64,000 nt of DNA from the NCBI RefSeq assembly GCF_910592395.1, contig NC_088315.1, forward strand, positions 5,148,501 to 5,212,500. Direction: 5' to 3'. The translations under genes and the position numbers were made by a program. Below the pieces are notes generated by a model. It had not been told where the DNA came from. It saw nothing but the letters and a program-made list of their open reading frames with translations, and searched no databases. This document shows, one piece after another, positions 1-11,096 of this stretch; position 1 is the first letter of the stretch; each line of letters starts with the position of its first letter. Origin of the DNA: Lineus longissimus (Eukaryota > Nemertea > Pilidiophora > Heteronemertea > Lineidae).

Positions 1-1690
1 TTTGTCCTTCACCATTATGAAGACCATATGCTCTGATGCAGTGTGGCCTTGGGCAAGACATTTTATCATGTTCCTGATTTGATCTGGTATCTAATTTTGG
101 GCAACACACATGTAGGCCACCATCTGTGCTATTGGTGGGATGTTGTTACAGCCTTGTGCAACACTTTAATATTAACGTTATGTAATAGAATCACCTTGGG
201 TAAGACAGATCAACATGCATGAGAGGCATCACAGACAAATAATCAGACAAACCCAGAGACCTATAATACTGTAACTAAAGAACAGACTAAAGGACATTTC
301 ACTTGTGGAATCAACTTTATTTCAAGATATGCAGTGCTGCCATCAACCAGTAAAAGCAATCACTAAATGATACAACAGATATCTTTGAAAATGAAAATAA
401 AGATCAGGTATCTTACAACAAAATGCATTATAGTTAAAAATATTGGGTTGTGAGCTCCAATTCAGCTCATTATTGGCTCGTTTGACAATGATTGGACAAT
501 TACAGTTAGAGGAGGAAAGTGGGCTACCTAAGAGGAAACCGAAGATGTCATCGAATCCTGCAGTTTCGGCTCGAATCCTGGAGTCAGAAGTTTTGGCTCC
601 GAGTTGTTTCTGATGCATACCACAGTAACTCGCAAAACTCATCCTATAACTAGTAGTTTCCTAACTACAAACCAATAAAGAACTTTAATATGGTGGCACC
701 CAGAAATCTTTGTGACCATTTGATATCACAGTTTTCTGAACTAACAACATTTACGTCTATTTTATTCAGCATTTTGACAACTCCATAACAGTAATTTTTG
801 TGACCATCTATTTTGTAATTAGCTGTAAATGCAAACAATGCAAAAATAAACAGCACACAAATATTTCTAGGTACAGTAGGCCGACAGCAGTAAAATGTCT
901 TCACAAAAATAGCACATTTGGATGTTGAATATCAGTAGGCCTACTGAATATCTTACAATTGGTAGATTTTATATACACAGCCAAAGTAGACCTTATTAAG
1001 CACATAAAGCCAAAAGTATCACTTTTTGAGCACAATTATTGTCACCAACTCATCTGAAGCGGTATAGAATAAGAAATAGTTGGACCCAGCAGTTTACTAG
1101 TGCATTGACATCACTACAATGTCCAAAGTATGCAATCAAAGTGTCTTCCTCATCACTGTTTAAGCAGTGCTGCCTAATTCTATGTGTGCTGACCCCTATG
1201 ACCATTTGCATGAATCTAAGAACAGCCATAGCAATAAGTATTAACACTCTCAACTCATTCGACCCAGGGCTGAATGTTGAACACCCTCACCAGACTGCTA
1301 AAACACTCCACCCACTCAGGCTTTGCCCAAGAGGCCCATTCATTCCAGAATGGCCTTTACTTAATTCCTATTTGATGCATCACATCAAATGATAGTGCAA
1401 CAACTCTTCAGCTCTTACCGGACAACCCCCCCCCCCCCCCCCCCCCACACACACAGGCCAGGAGACACCCCCGTGCTACCCATGATCAAAACTAATTTAC
1501 CACTCCTCTGAATAAATGTGGTTGAAGACTCCTCATACAACTCGTTTCACGCAGAAAGACTGAAAACCCAATGATGCCAGTCTTCTGGCTATTATTTGAT
1601 TAGGACTAGCTTTCACTAGATAAAATCAGGTCATGGATTTCTGGCGTACATGTTCAAGTCCTGTCAATATCAGGCAAAGTTTAATCTAAC
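1..1690. other. Spacer downstream of the elongase gene; probable 3' UTR
   Basis: No exon could be supported here. The minus-strand elongase stops at 1691, so part of this stretch should be its 3' UTR. A minus-strand AATAAA (TTTATT at 316-321) is a possible polyadenylation signal, which would give a UTR of about 1.4 kb. There is an uninterrupted C run at about 1426-1446. Short open frames at 343-642, 665-904 and 1039-1392 have no recognisable motif and look like chance. Confidence 0.5.
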
Positions 1691-4219
1691 CTAATCCACT
1701 TTCACAGCGGCATGGCCATTAGCGTAACCATTCGCATTAGCATAACCGTTCTGTTCCTTTAAGGATCCGTTTGCAACATGTCCATTTGAAACACCATTCT
1801 GTTCAACTTTCCGCAACTTTTGTTCCCGCGCCCGTTTGACGTACGCCTGGTAGTAGAAGTTGCAGAAGAGGACGAAGTATGTAATGCAGACAATGACTTG
1901 AGCCCAGAGCCAGTTTGGGGGGAATCCACATGGTCGGATTATGCCATACATCGCTATAGAAATCATGGAGATGAACTGGAACTGAAGTGGAAAGGGAATG
2001 AGTAACATATTGCGTTAACAGTGGCCAGCACCAGCACTACTGATAGTTTTACTCTGTGGAGAGTTAGACAAGGGTATATCACTGCAGTTTCTGGCACCAA
2101 TAATGATCCATAGATTCTCCAAAAGGCTTTAAACAATCTTTCACATTTTAGGTAAAACCAGCTGGTGTCCTTCCAACCTTATGGTTGGCAATATCTAATC
2201 TTCAATATTGTTCTGAGGTTTTTTTAATGTGGTCTACATATGCAAGACATATTTTGACCCCCAACTCGTTACATTTTTATATGGCTTACCAGTTGTAATT
2301 TTGTCATGTACTTCTTCCACCAAAGATATGGTTGCATCTGGGGTCCAACAGCGGCCAGCATGTAGTATGTATACATCAGAGTATGTATGAAACTATTGGC
2401 AAGAGGAGCATAGTAACCTAAAGCAGAATTATACATTCAATTAAAATCATACCTTGCTAAAAGTTACAATTGAACTATTGAGTATTAACAGTTTTGTTTT
2501 TACAGCAAATTTAATGCTCCACCTATTTGATATAAATCAATGCAAGCAAATACATGACACATGCTTTCAAGCATAATTCAAACAGCGATATCTCTTTGCT
2601 AACATTCTCATTCTCAATTCCCTAATAATAATTCCCTTAAGGACTTTGAATAAGTGTAGCAATTGGCAGAAGTTAAAACGATATCTCTCGATTCTAACAG
2701 AGTTAACACCTGACATCACATGACTCTTGAATTGTTAGCATACCAGCAAAATACATCAAAGAGTTTCTAAAACTTACTGCAGCCTCCGCCAACCCATTTG
2801 ACTCCAGAGTACCAAAGTAATGGCATTGTAAAATGATGGTAGACATGAAGAAACGTGATTTGGCTGTTTTTCTTCCTCAGCACAAAGAATATCTGTTGAA
2901 GAAAAAGACAGTTTTGTTTATCTTGTAGACCAGCAAATTTGCGTAGGTGTTTTATCAGTTCCAATGTATTCTAAACAGAGAGGATTAACCTTACTGCTGG
3001 TACATGCAGGTCCACCGATATGTACCTTTGTGAAACATGGTGAACTGAAGAACCAACCATGAATATGTTTAATGATCTTTAAAAATATTCAACCGTGACA
3101 AAACGTGTACTTACAGTGTCTAGAAACTCCAATAACTTTGAAAAATAAAACCACCATATAACAGCTCCAAGCTGAAATTTGAAAGCACATAAGAGAAATG
3201 TACAAATATCATAATTTTGTAAAACTTATCAATTCAAAATGAATTGTTATGATTTGTTCAGATGGAAAACACTAGTTTTGGTCCTGAATTGGATGTTTCC
3301 TTTCAATTTGACCTCTCTAATTAGAACACATCTCTATTAAGGACAGCACTTATCAGTCCCACGGGTGTGTACTTAATAGAGAGGTTCTACTGTAATACTG
3401 GAAGTGTACCAGCAGAGTTGCTATATTTTTCTGGATGAGTACAATTGGTTGATCCCATAATGCATGCCTTATTGGCCAGAAACCGATCACCTACCCGTTT
3501 TGGCCAATATTCATCTTTATAATCAACAGCTTGACACAGCAGGTGAAACTCTGGGCGAAGCACAGTTGATACAAATACCTTGAACAGAAAGGGAACAAAC
3601 TGAAGACATGAACAGACTGTGAAGAGTCCTGGGGTATAAATGTAGCGACCTGGCTGACAGGCCTCTAAGCATCACGACACAACTTTTAATACATAAAGAA
3701 ATCAAGCCCAAACTATCCTTAAATACCATCTGCAAATCTCTGAGTGCAAATAACAACTGCTGAGCTATTAGTTTCTCACTCACCTCATGGAACATGTATA
3801 CAGACAACAAGACAAGTAAAAAATTGTAGATCACAAGGCAGTATTTAAGATCATAGGCTTGACGGTCCTTCATCCATTTTTGTCCCCAATGTACAATTGC
3901 CACATATGCAAAACACATGCCCAGGGTTGGGAGTGGGCTTGACATAAGGAACCAGTCATTAAAACGAGGATCTGCAAAAGACAAACCAATGATTCTTTTG
4001 TATACCATGTTTGATTGAAGAACATTCTGTAAACTCACCAATTAGGACAAAAACCTCATCTTACTTTTCTGTTTTGGATATCAGCATAACGCATCATGAA
4101 TTATTGATACAATAGAAGTACATTGCAGGTGTTTTTTTTCTTAAAAAAACTACTGTTATTGAACACTCACCAGCATTTTTCACATTAATGAGATGGTACC
4201 ACTCCTTGATTGCCTCCAT
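1691..4219 (-). CDS. ELOVL4: Elongation of very-long-chain fatty acids protein, ELOVL4-like (seven coding exons)
   Basis: Condensing enzyme (3-ketoacyl-CoA synthase) of the ER fatty-acid elongation cycle, a multi-pass membrane protein. Exons on the minus strand: 4219-4171, 3971-3784, 3599-3495, 3171-3115, 2892-2778, 2417-2290 and 1981-1691. All have GT-AG borders and phases close to 310 residues, close to the roughly 314 of vertebrate ELOVL4. Visible motifs are KWMKDR near the N terminus, VDY before the catalytic region, the histidine box HVYHH at about residues 149-153, NSFIH and YLWWKKY. The N-terminal half is most like ELOVL4, while the [11 protein letters not shown] and RPCGFP segments recall ELOVL2/5, so I place it in the ELOVL2/4/5 clade. 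The tail is Asn/Gly-rich and ends VKVD, without the dilysine ER-retrieval motif of many relatives. The start is the only ATG giving the family N terminus. An upstream non-coding exon is likely but was not located. Confidence 0.93.
3290..3392. mobile_element. Fragment of a pogo/Tigger-like inverted-repeat element
   Basis: The end of this stretch, AATAGAGAGGTTCTACTGTA, matches the right terminus of the full element at 30589-31384 apart from one base. A degenerate left part reads CTCTCTAATTAGAACACATC. It lies in an intron of the elongase gene. Confidence 0.55.
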
Positions 4220-5543
4220 CTTGGCAGTATTACGAGACAATCTGGTCAGTCCTGACTATCCAACACAGCAGAGGAGAACCCACCTGCGGTGTCCTGAAAT
4301 CAGAGATTAGAATTACAGAGCATATTCTTTGAATGTTCAGACTGGAGGATTGGCAAGATAATAATGGATTAGCTTGAAGATCTGACATTAGCCATCACAA
4401 CTGACCCACCCTGTACTGTCCTGAAAGATATTGCTTCTCCCGTGAGTTCAAGATCAAAAGTTAGGATTTACCCCTTGAAGGTAAATAAACTGCAATGTCC
4501 GCTGTGATCTTCTATCACTTGACTTATCAAAATACCAAGCATAAATTACGACAATATTTACACTTCAATCTCAAGATCAATCTCGTGTCTTTAAGAAATA
4601 TCTCAAGTCCAAAGACCACAATTAAACTTCTCACTGAATGATGCAAAGGTCGCAAGGTCGGCAATCACCTTATAGACAAAGTTTACCCACGAAATGAAAA
4701 CATGATCACTGGTTAAAGAAAAGGTCAGCGGCCATTGTGTCCACCTGTTTTGTCAGTGAATGGAATATGGTTACCATAATGTTACATTCTGTGATGACTT
4801 ATACACTGATCTACTTACACACTTGTGTTTGGTGAACAGGTGTCGCTCAATTAATGCCACATTTGCTGCTCCGGCCAAAATTTGACGCACACATGATGTT
4901 CACCACCACACCAAAATAGTAACCCCTTCATAAAACAAAAACAAAACACATGACCAGATGTGACCAGTCAGCTAACCACCACAACAGACGGCCGGAGTAT
5001 TGTATTAGCTTCCAACAGCGGAGCAAAAACGAGAGTGGACCAGTCTTTGGCCTAAATCCTTGGAGCTCAAAACAGGAATAGGAAGAGACTTTGAGACACC
5101 AGGCAACTCTGTGACTTCCTGGATTGCAATGTCAACATAGACTACTGATTAGACCAAATTCGTGGAAAGTTCGACAATTTAGTACATACCGAAAATTTTC
5201 TACAGCGTAAATACGTAGGCCTACTGTATATAAATGTAAACTGTAGTGGAGACAGATTTGATGTTGGCTAATTAAAATGTTCTCAGGGCATTATTGATGT
5301 GCAGCTCAACACATTTTATTGATCCGATTTTTCAACAAGGGTCGCAGTTGTTCCAAGGTCATAATGCACTTTCACATCATCAAAAATGCATCAGCACGCC
5401 ATATGTATTTTTGATATCATGTAAGTTGTTTATTTTAGTGCTGGCAACATTTTGTTAAGAGAGTTTGGCTTATGTCATGGAATAGGCTAGAACTAAAGCA
5501 GTATCGGACTTTCTTGATTAAAAATACATGTAGGCTACTTAGC

Positions 5544-5704
5544 AGGGGCGGATCCAGGATTGTGAGAAGGGGGGGGGGGGGGGCGCCGAGCTTTAGAGCA
5601 AAGCACGAACATCATAAAGCACTATTTTTAAGCATTACTCTCAAAAGAAGAACCTACTTTTTTTCAAGTCAGAAGAAAATAGCCGGGTCGGCCCCCCCTT
5701 AAAT
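5544..5704. mobile_element. Small element with degenerate terminal inverted repeats (MITE-like)
   Basis: It begins AGGGGCGGATCCAGGAT followed by a run of about 14 G, and ends with GCCGGGTCGGCCCCCCCTT. The two ends are an imperfect inverted repeat (AGGGGCGGATCC against AGGGGGGCCGACC). About 160 bp, with no coding capacity of its own. The apparent open frame through it (5472-5702) is probably an artefact. Confidence 0.45.
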
Positions 5705-6949
5705 CTACCCAAGCACATGTATATGAGTAGTTCTTTGAATAGCTCAAACATCTCCTGAGACATCCCCTGAGTCACGGCACTCTCTAAGCTACTCCCAAGA
5801 TCTGAGAGGTACTATTCAGCAGCATCAACACCAGGGATGTTCAGCGCCATAACAAAGACCAAACCTAAACCAAAAAGTCTTTATACAATACAAATACCAG
5901 TACAAGGAACAATCACTGTAACACATTTTGAAATCAAAAGATGATGTCAAAAACTAATAGCAACAAAACCCTGACATCAGTTCCTGTAAGAATCAACCAT
6001 ATGTTTCATAATTAATCTTTGTTTTACTTGACATAAACGAGAGATGAAACCCATGACAACACCCTAGCAACCTTCATGACTACGTTGAAACACCTAGTAA
6101 CCTTAAATCACGACTTATCATGTGCTATATATCAGTACTGGTAACAGGATCTTCTCATTCAGAACTGGCACATTGACGGATGTCAATTCCCTAGGGTGAT
6201 TAAACCTTTAATCAGAATCTGATGCATTTTAGCAAAGCACTAATGAACACCCATTACAGAGATTTGAGGCTATTAGTGCCAATATATATCAATATTAGCC
6301 TATTTTATTTGCCGCAAATTCCTGTATAGCCTATTTCCAAGTCCCAAAATTAACTCCCACTTACCAATCCCTAGAACCTGGAGAATCTCCAGTGCAACAT
6401 GCAGATAGGCTTTTCAGTTTTTCTCCTCCATATCTCATTCTAGCACTGTACTCTCCTGGGTACCAACTCAATAGTGTGGGTATGCTATACCAGTAGGTAG
6501 CTAGCTGCATACATTGTATGCTTATATTCCTATATCAACTACCGGCAAGTCTAGCCGGATAATATCTTACCTGAGCCTCTGCATTTACATGAATAACAAT
6601 ATATATAGAAAAAACAGAAACTTACCTCGGTAATCAATAGATATTGTGAAACATAGCAGGGCGAGCTGGTCTCACTCAATTGTCTTTGCAGCCTCCAACA
6701 CCAATGGTCTAATTGCCAGCACATGGACAGCCCAGCCCTCTCGGTTCAGATGACTATGTTTAGATGGCAGCATAGTACGGTGGTAGGCAATGAGACACAG
6801 TCACAACCTCCCGAGTACTGGGATGTCTTCTGTCTGGTCTTTATGTCAGTAACCCTCATAAAAAGGAATTCCTTATACATGTATGTATACTCAAGGTTAA
6901 TACTCGAGCGGAGCAGAATTATGGGGACAAACATCAATACATCTTGACA

Positions 6950-7030
6950 TCCCTTTCAGCCATCATCATTGGGGTGAAAGTCAATAAGGTTCACCCATCA
7001 TCATTGGGGTGAATGTCAAGAAGGTTCGCG
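6950..7030. repeat. Two-copy tandem repeat of about 38 bp
   Basis: The phrase CATCATCATTGGGGTGAA is followed by GTCAATAAGGTTC in copy one and GTCAAGAAGGTTC in copy two. No known role. Confidence 0.7.
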
Positions 7031-7390
7031 AAAGACATGACATGGCCTGCAAGGGAGACATCTAGCATTTTCTCCCAGCAACATGTGATAATCGATGGCG
7101 AAAGGGTCGGGCAGTGATGGTCAAACTTTTTGGGAGTGTTTCCGTAGTCAACCGGGAGTGATTAGGAGTTTTCAATGAAGGAAAACACAAGGTGCACACA
7201 ACATCAAATTCACCCACACTGTTATTTTGGTTGGTGCAGGCAAAATTGAGGTCGCATGTCAATGTGCAAACAAATCGGGAAGAAGTTTGATACCCGAGAT
7301 ATGCCCATTTGAGACGAGCCAAACCAACAAGGGCCAACTATAAACTTCTGTAAGGCAAATAACTCAAAACAATTACTTTACTTTCTTTAA

Positions 7391-7396
7391 TTTATT
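7391..7396 (-). promoter_or_regulatory. Polyadenylation signal of RPS10
   Basis: AATAAA on the minus strand, about 45 bases after the RPS10 stop codon. The short 3' UTR is typical of ribosomal protein genes. Confidence 0.7.
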
Positions 7397-7437
7397 TTTT
7401 TGTGATGTAAATCTGTACACATAATTTGTTGGTTTTT

Positions 7438-8821
7438 TTACTGCTGCTGTTGTTGACGCTCTGGTCTATCAGATCGACCTCGGCCAAAACCACCTCGGAA
7501 CTGGAATCCTTCGGTTGCACCAGCACCAACATCGCCCTTCTTGTCTCCACGGTCTGAAATCACGAGAGATTTTGTGTAAAAGATTAATAATATCCGAATA
7601 ATGGAGAAGTGATCATCACACCACAAGATCCAATTGGTTTCTGAAAATCTGAATTCAAAAACATGGTCTAAAGTTCACTGATGTGTTGTATTGCATATCT
7701 TTTATTTGAAATGATTTCCGTTTTTTACGTTGTCACCAGGCTGATGCAAGCATTAGTGACCAGTGGCAGTAAGAGACACAAGTAGTTTGTGATGTACTCC
7801 TCCTACCTGACCAAAAACGGTCTCAGTCAACAGCAACAGGCCAAGAATCAAAATGAAACAAAATTCTGCTTACCACGGTCGCCACCCCTCCTGTAGGCTT
7901 GTCTGTCAGCTCCACCGAAATCACGACGTCCCTCACGGTCCTCGCCAGGTCCTTAATCAATAAAGAAGTCAATTATTACAAAGGACTATAATTGTCTCAC
8001 TGACTGAATGGCCCACTGAACGTCTTCAAAAAAAGAGATGACATCCATGTCAAAGCTTTCGATCAGCAACAGCATCATCTGTAACGTAGCACTTAATATT
8101 AAGCGTTAGCTCAACCCCTGTACTACAATGTATAGCAGACATCAGTCACAATGCCTAATGGTATGGATTTTTTACAAAGCATTGCAGCCAGTCTGAATGA
8201 GTGCAATAACTGACTCAAGAGTCCTCAGCCACAAGACAGTTTGCAGTATTCTAGGCCAATGTATGAACAACATTTTGACCATGACTATGGAGATCACAAG
8301 CCCTTGGCTTGCTCAACAGGATCTTTGCAGGATTGAAAAACGCTGGCATTAGATGCTTACCCTTTGATGGTCTTGGGCGTGTTGTTTCTGGTCTTGCCTG
8401 CCTCTTGAGTGTTGAGGGGACAATCTCTGGGGGGAGATGGAGAAAATCCCTCAAGTACTGGATACCTTCATTTGTCAGGTACCAGTAGAAATGGCGCCAG
8501 GCAAACTGCTCCTTCACGTAACCCTGAGACTTCAAGGACTGAAAAGAAAATCATTATAACTTTCAGATTTTCACTAACTACGAAACAAGAAAAAGCTTTT
8601 GCCGCAGAAAGTTTTTGCACATGAACGATAATGAGAAGCCTTTGCTGATTGTTATGGATGACACAATTTCATCTACTCACCTGAAGGGCCTTGATAACAT
8701 GAAGGTTTGGCACTTCAACCTCGGGATGCTTAGGTAAACTGTTATCCTTCTTGGCTACAAGCACACCCTCCTTGAAGAGGTGCTCGAAGATCATAATGCG
8801 GTTCTTCTTGGGCATCAACAT
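7438..8821 (-). CDS. RPS10: 40S ribosomal protein S10 (four coding exons)
   Basis: Component of the small ribosomal subunit. Coding exons on the minus strand are 8821-8681, 8538-8361, 7951-7874 and 7553-7438. All borders are GT-AG and the phases close to 170 residues (human RPS10 has 165). The N terminus MLMPKKNR, the block [29 protein letters not shown] and the Arg/Gly motif [11 protein letters not shown] are all present. The tail ends in five glutamines. The start codon directly abuts a splice acceptor, so the 5' UTR must lie on a separate upstream exon. A candidate is at 10273-10244: it would begin with a pyrimidine-rich TCTTTCC, like a TOP motif, and end at a GTGAGT donor. Confidence 0.96.
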
Positions 8822-10243
8822 CTGTGAAATAAGATGACAACAATTAAAATGACAACAATTATCAATATCAACAAAAATATTTGATACCAGGAATCATGGC
8901 CGAGAGTCTGGAACAGCAGATCTTAGTTTTTCAATGGATTTATAGATAGACAGAACTGAAGTACATGTACAGACAAGACTGTCAGTTCGTTGTCATCAAG
9001 TAACCAATCAATTCTGCCTGCAGGGCTGGGAGAGTGTCCAACCATTGCATTACAAAACAAGCCCAGCTTCATCGCCAAGGCAATATCGATTGGTCGTCTG
9101 TCGATGTGTCATCTGTGCTGCGTCTGGTCAACAATTACTGATCCTCTGCTGCTGCACTTTTACTGTCAAGTATGTTACCATCATAGTGTTTTCACATTCA
9201 GCCATGTTGGAGGGCAGAACAATGTCTTTAAAAGTTTAATGATGATTTGTCATGCCCAACTTAACTGAATCAAATGCCGTCTTGGTTATTTGGACTTGCT
9301 TTCTTTTGTCTGCCCTGGCCCTCCAACAAAATATATGGGAGGGGATGGCGTCACGTGAAACACTCGTTGCCAGACCATACCATAGACCAGAGGTGAAAAT
9401 AAATTTCGGTCATCTTTTCACAGGCAGCACCAGTTTATCTTGACAATGACATAACAGTCATGTTTTAAATCAAAACATCACGAAAAGCATTCAAAATATC
9501 ATGAACATTCACATTGAAAGGCATGGACAACTTGAAGTAAATTGCTTGAATAAGCTTGTATATTTTTACTTTTAGTGCCATGGTAAACAACGTTGCCTGT
9601 GAAAAGTCGTTTTGAAAAAGCCGAATTTATTTTCGCAGGGTGCCTACACTACAGTCAGACATGCAGGCTGTAAACACAGGTCCCTTCACCAACAACAAAA
9701 AAACGTAGGCGGTGCCGCACTCGTCACACATCATGATATTCATATTAGTACAGTTACACTCACACTGGCCTCCGACCAGACCGACAATGCAACAATCAAC
9801 ATAGGCTACATCATCATCATCATCATCTGCCCATCAATCATCAGGCTGCTCAGCGACAGCACCAAGAACTGTACGGCCACACAACACACACAGATACGAC
9901 ATCTATTCTAACCACATTATTTGTACATGTTCAATGATGCTGTAATCACATTTGCCAGTTAGCTGAATCCCAGCAGATGCATGGCTGTGCTTTTTAGAAG
10001 CTTCAAGTTCAAATGCATGGGAAATACACAGGGCATGCAGGGAGGACGACTTTCTGGTCTTCCATACGTATTTACATCGAATTCAAGTGACTACAATTAC
10101 TTTTTCAGAGGATATATTTTTAAAAATCACTCTCTTTCTGAATACACGAGATTATCACTTATATGTATAAGGGGTCAACACTGTGTTTTATATACGGATT
10201 GTCCTGATATAAGACGATATATTGGAGAAGAAATGGCACTCAC
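8822..10243. other. Probable first intron and upstream region of RPS10
   Basis: No coding exon is supported. It holds a (CAT)n run near 9808-9827 and otherwise unremarkable sequence. The open frame at 9981-10403 (140 codons, plus strand) has no motif and overlaps the promoter-like repeat block at 10310-10435, so I do not call it a gene. Confidence 0.45.
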
Positions 10244-10273
10244 TCTGCCGATATTTAATGGCCGCTTTGGAAA
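10244..10273 (-). other. RPS10: Candidate non-coding first exon of RPS10
   Basis: On the minus strand a pyrimidine-rich start (TCTTTCC, like the 5' terminal oligopyrimidine tract of ribosomal protein mRNAs) is followed about 30 bases later by a GTGAGT donor. Position and short length fit the first exon required by the acceptor abutting the RPS10 ATG. This is inferred only; a transcript end would settle it. Confidence 0.3.
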
Positions 10274-10309
10274 GACCGATTATCACGCGAGAATCGACGA
10301 GTTTCCAAG

Positions 10310-10435
10310 AAGGCTGGACGCGATTTGTAACATCCTCGATATACACTTGTACATATTGAGGGATGTCGGAGTTCTTCTAGGTGTCGCCACTATTAGTTCA
10401 TGAGTTCCTATACGCGGGATATACGAATACGCACG
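10310..10435 (-). repeat. Promoter-proximal repeat block A (homologous to 24950-25225)
   Basis: Read on the minus strand, this carries ATTCGTAT, ATGAACTAATRGTRGCG, AGAAGAACTCCGACATCCCT and ATATCGAGGATGT in that order. The same ordered phrases occur on the plus strand at 24950-25225, directly before EDEM2. Here the block is uninterrupted. Confidence 0.7.
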
Positions 10436-10467
10436 TGCGGACTTCGTTGCGTTGGATAGGATATTTT

Positions 10468-11096
10468 TAAAGGGATTGCCCCCTGTAGGATTTGTGATAA
10501 TGTGAAGGAGGTCCTGGGGGGAAGGGGGTGCGGGGGGGGGGGGGGGGGGTTGTTCCCAGCCTTGGGCGTCTGTTTAGCCAGGATTCATACTGGTGATAAA
10601 CCATTCAATGGGAACTCAGGTGAATGTGATCGGCTGAGGAATCGGATGTGGATAGGATTCATACTGGTGATAAACAATGTAAACTCAAGTGACTATCACT
10701 AAATTTCATTTCATTTAATATAATTTCATTTCATTTTTATGGTCATCTGAGAGATGTGGATTCATAGTGGTGATAAACCCTTCAATGTAGAGGGATGTCC
10801 AAACATGAGTTATAAAAAGGGATTGCCCACTGTAGGTTTTGTGATAATGTGAAGGAGGTCCTGGGGGGGGGGGGGGGTTGTTCCCAGCCTTGGACTTCCG
10901 TTTAGCCAGGATTCATACTGGTGATAAACCATTCAATGGGAACTCAGGTGAATGTGATCATCCGAGGAATCGGATGTGGATAGGATTCATACTGGTGATA
11001 AACAATGTAAACACAAGTGACTATGATCATCTGAGAGATGTGGATTCATAGTGGTGATAAACCCTTCAATGTAGAGGGATGTCCAAACATGAGTTA
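10468..11096 (+). repeat. Tandem duplication (347-bp offset) with G-run and HTGDKPF-coding blocks
   Basis: Two units, 10468-10814 and 10815-11096, each run: GGGATTGCCC, GAAGGAGGTCCTGGGG, a long G run, TTGTTCCCAGCCTTGG, then two or three blocks containing ATTCATACTGGTGATAAACC. The last phrase encodes IHTGDKP, the linker of C2H2 zinc fingers. Inner block spacing is about 74 bp, not the 84 bp of an intact finger array, so the reading frame is lost between blocks. Related sequence occurs on the minus strand at 24190-24440, 22341-22470 and 21484-21596. Confidence 0.8.

Larger units (their letters stand above)
4220..7390. other. Spacer between the RPS10 3' end and the elongase start
   Basis: This should hold the elongase promoter and any non-coding first exon, since the first recognised coding exon ends at 4219. 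No TATA box or exon can be assigned with confidence. It contains the G-run element at 5544-5704 and a short tandem duplication at 6950-7030. Remaining open frames are short and without motifs. Confidence 0.5.

Noticed and set aside
9981-10403. 140-codon plus-strand open frame
   Set aside because: No recognisable motif, and it overlaps the repeat block shared with 24950-25225, read in antisense.
10502-10702. A genuine C2H2 zinc-finger gene
   Set aside because: Finger linkers are spaced about 74 bp apart with frameshifts, and the Cys/His ligands are missing; treated as a repeat.
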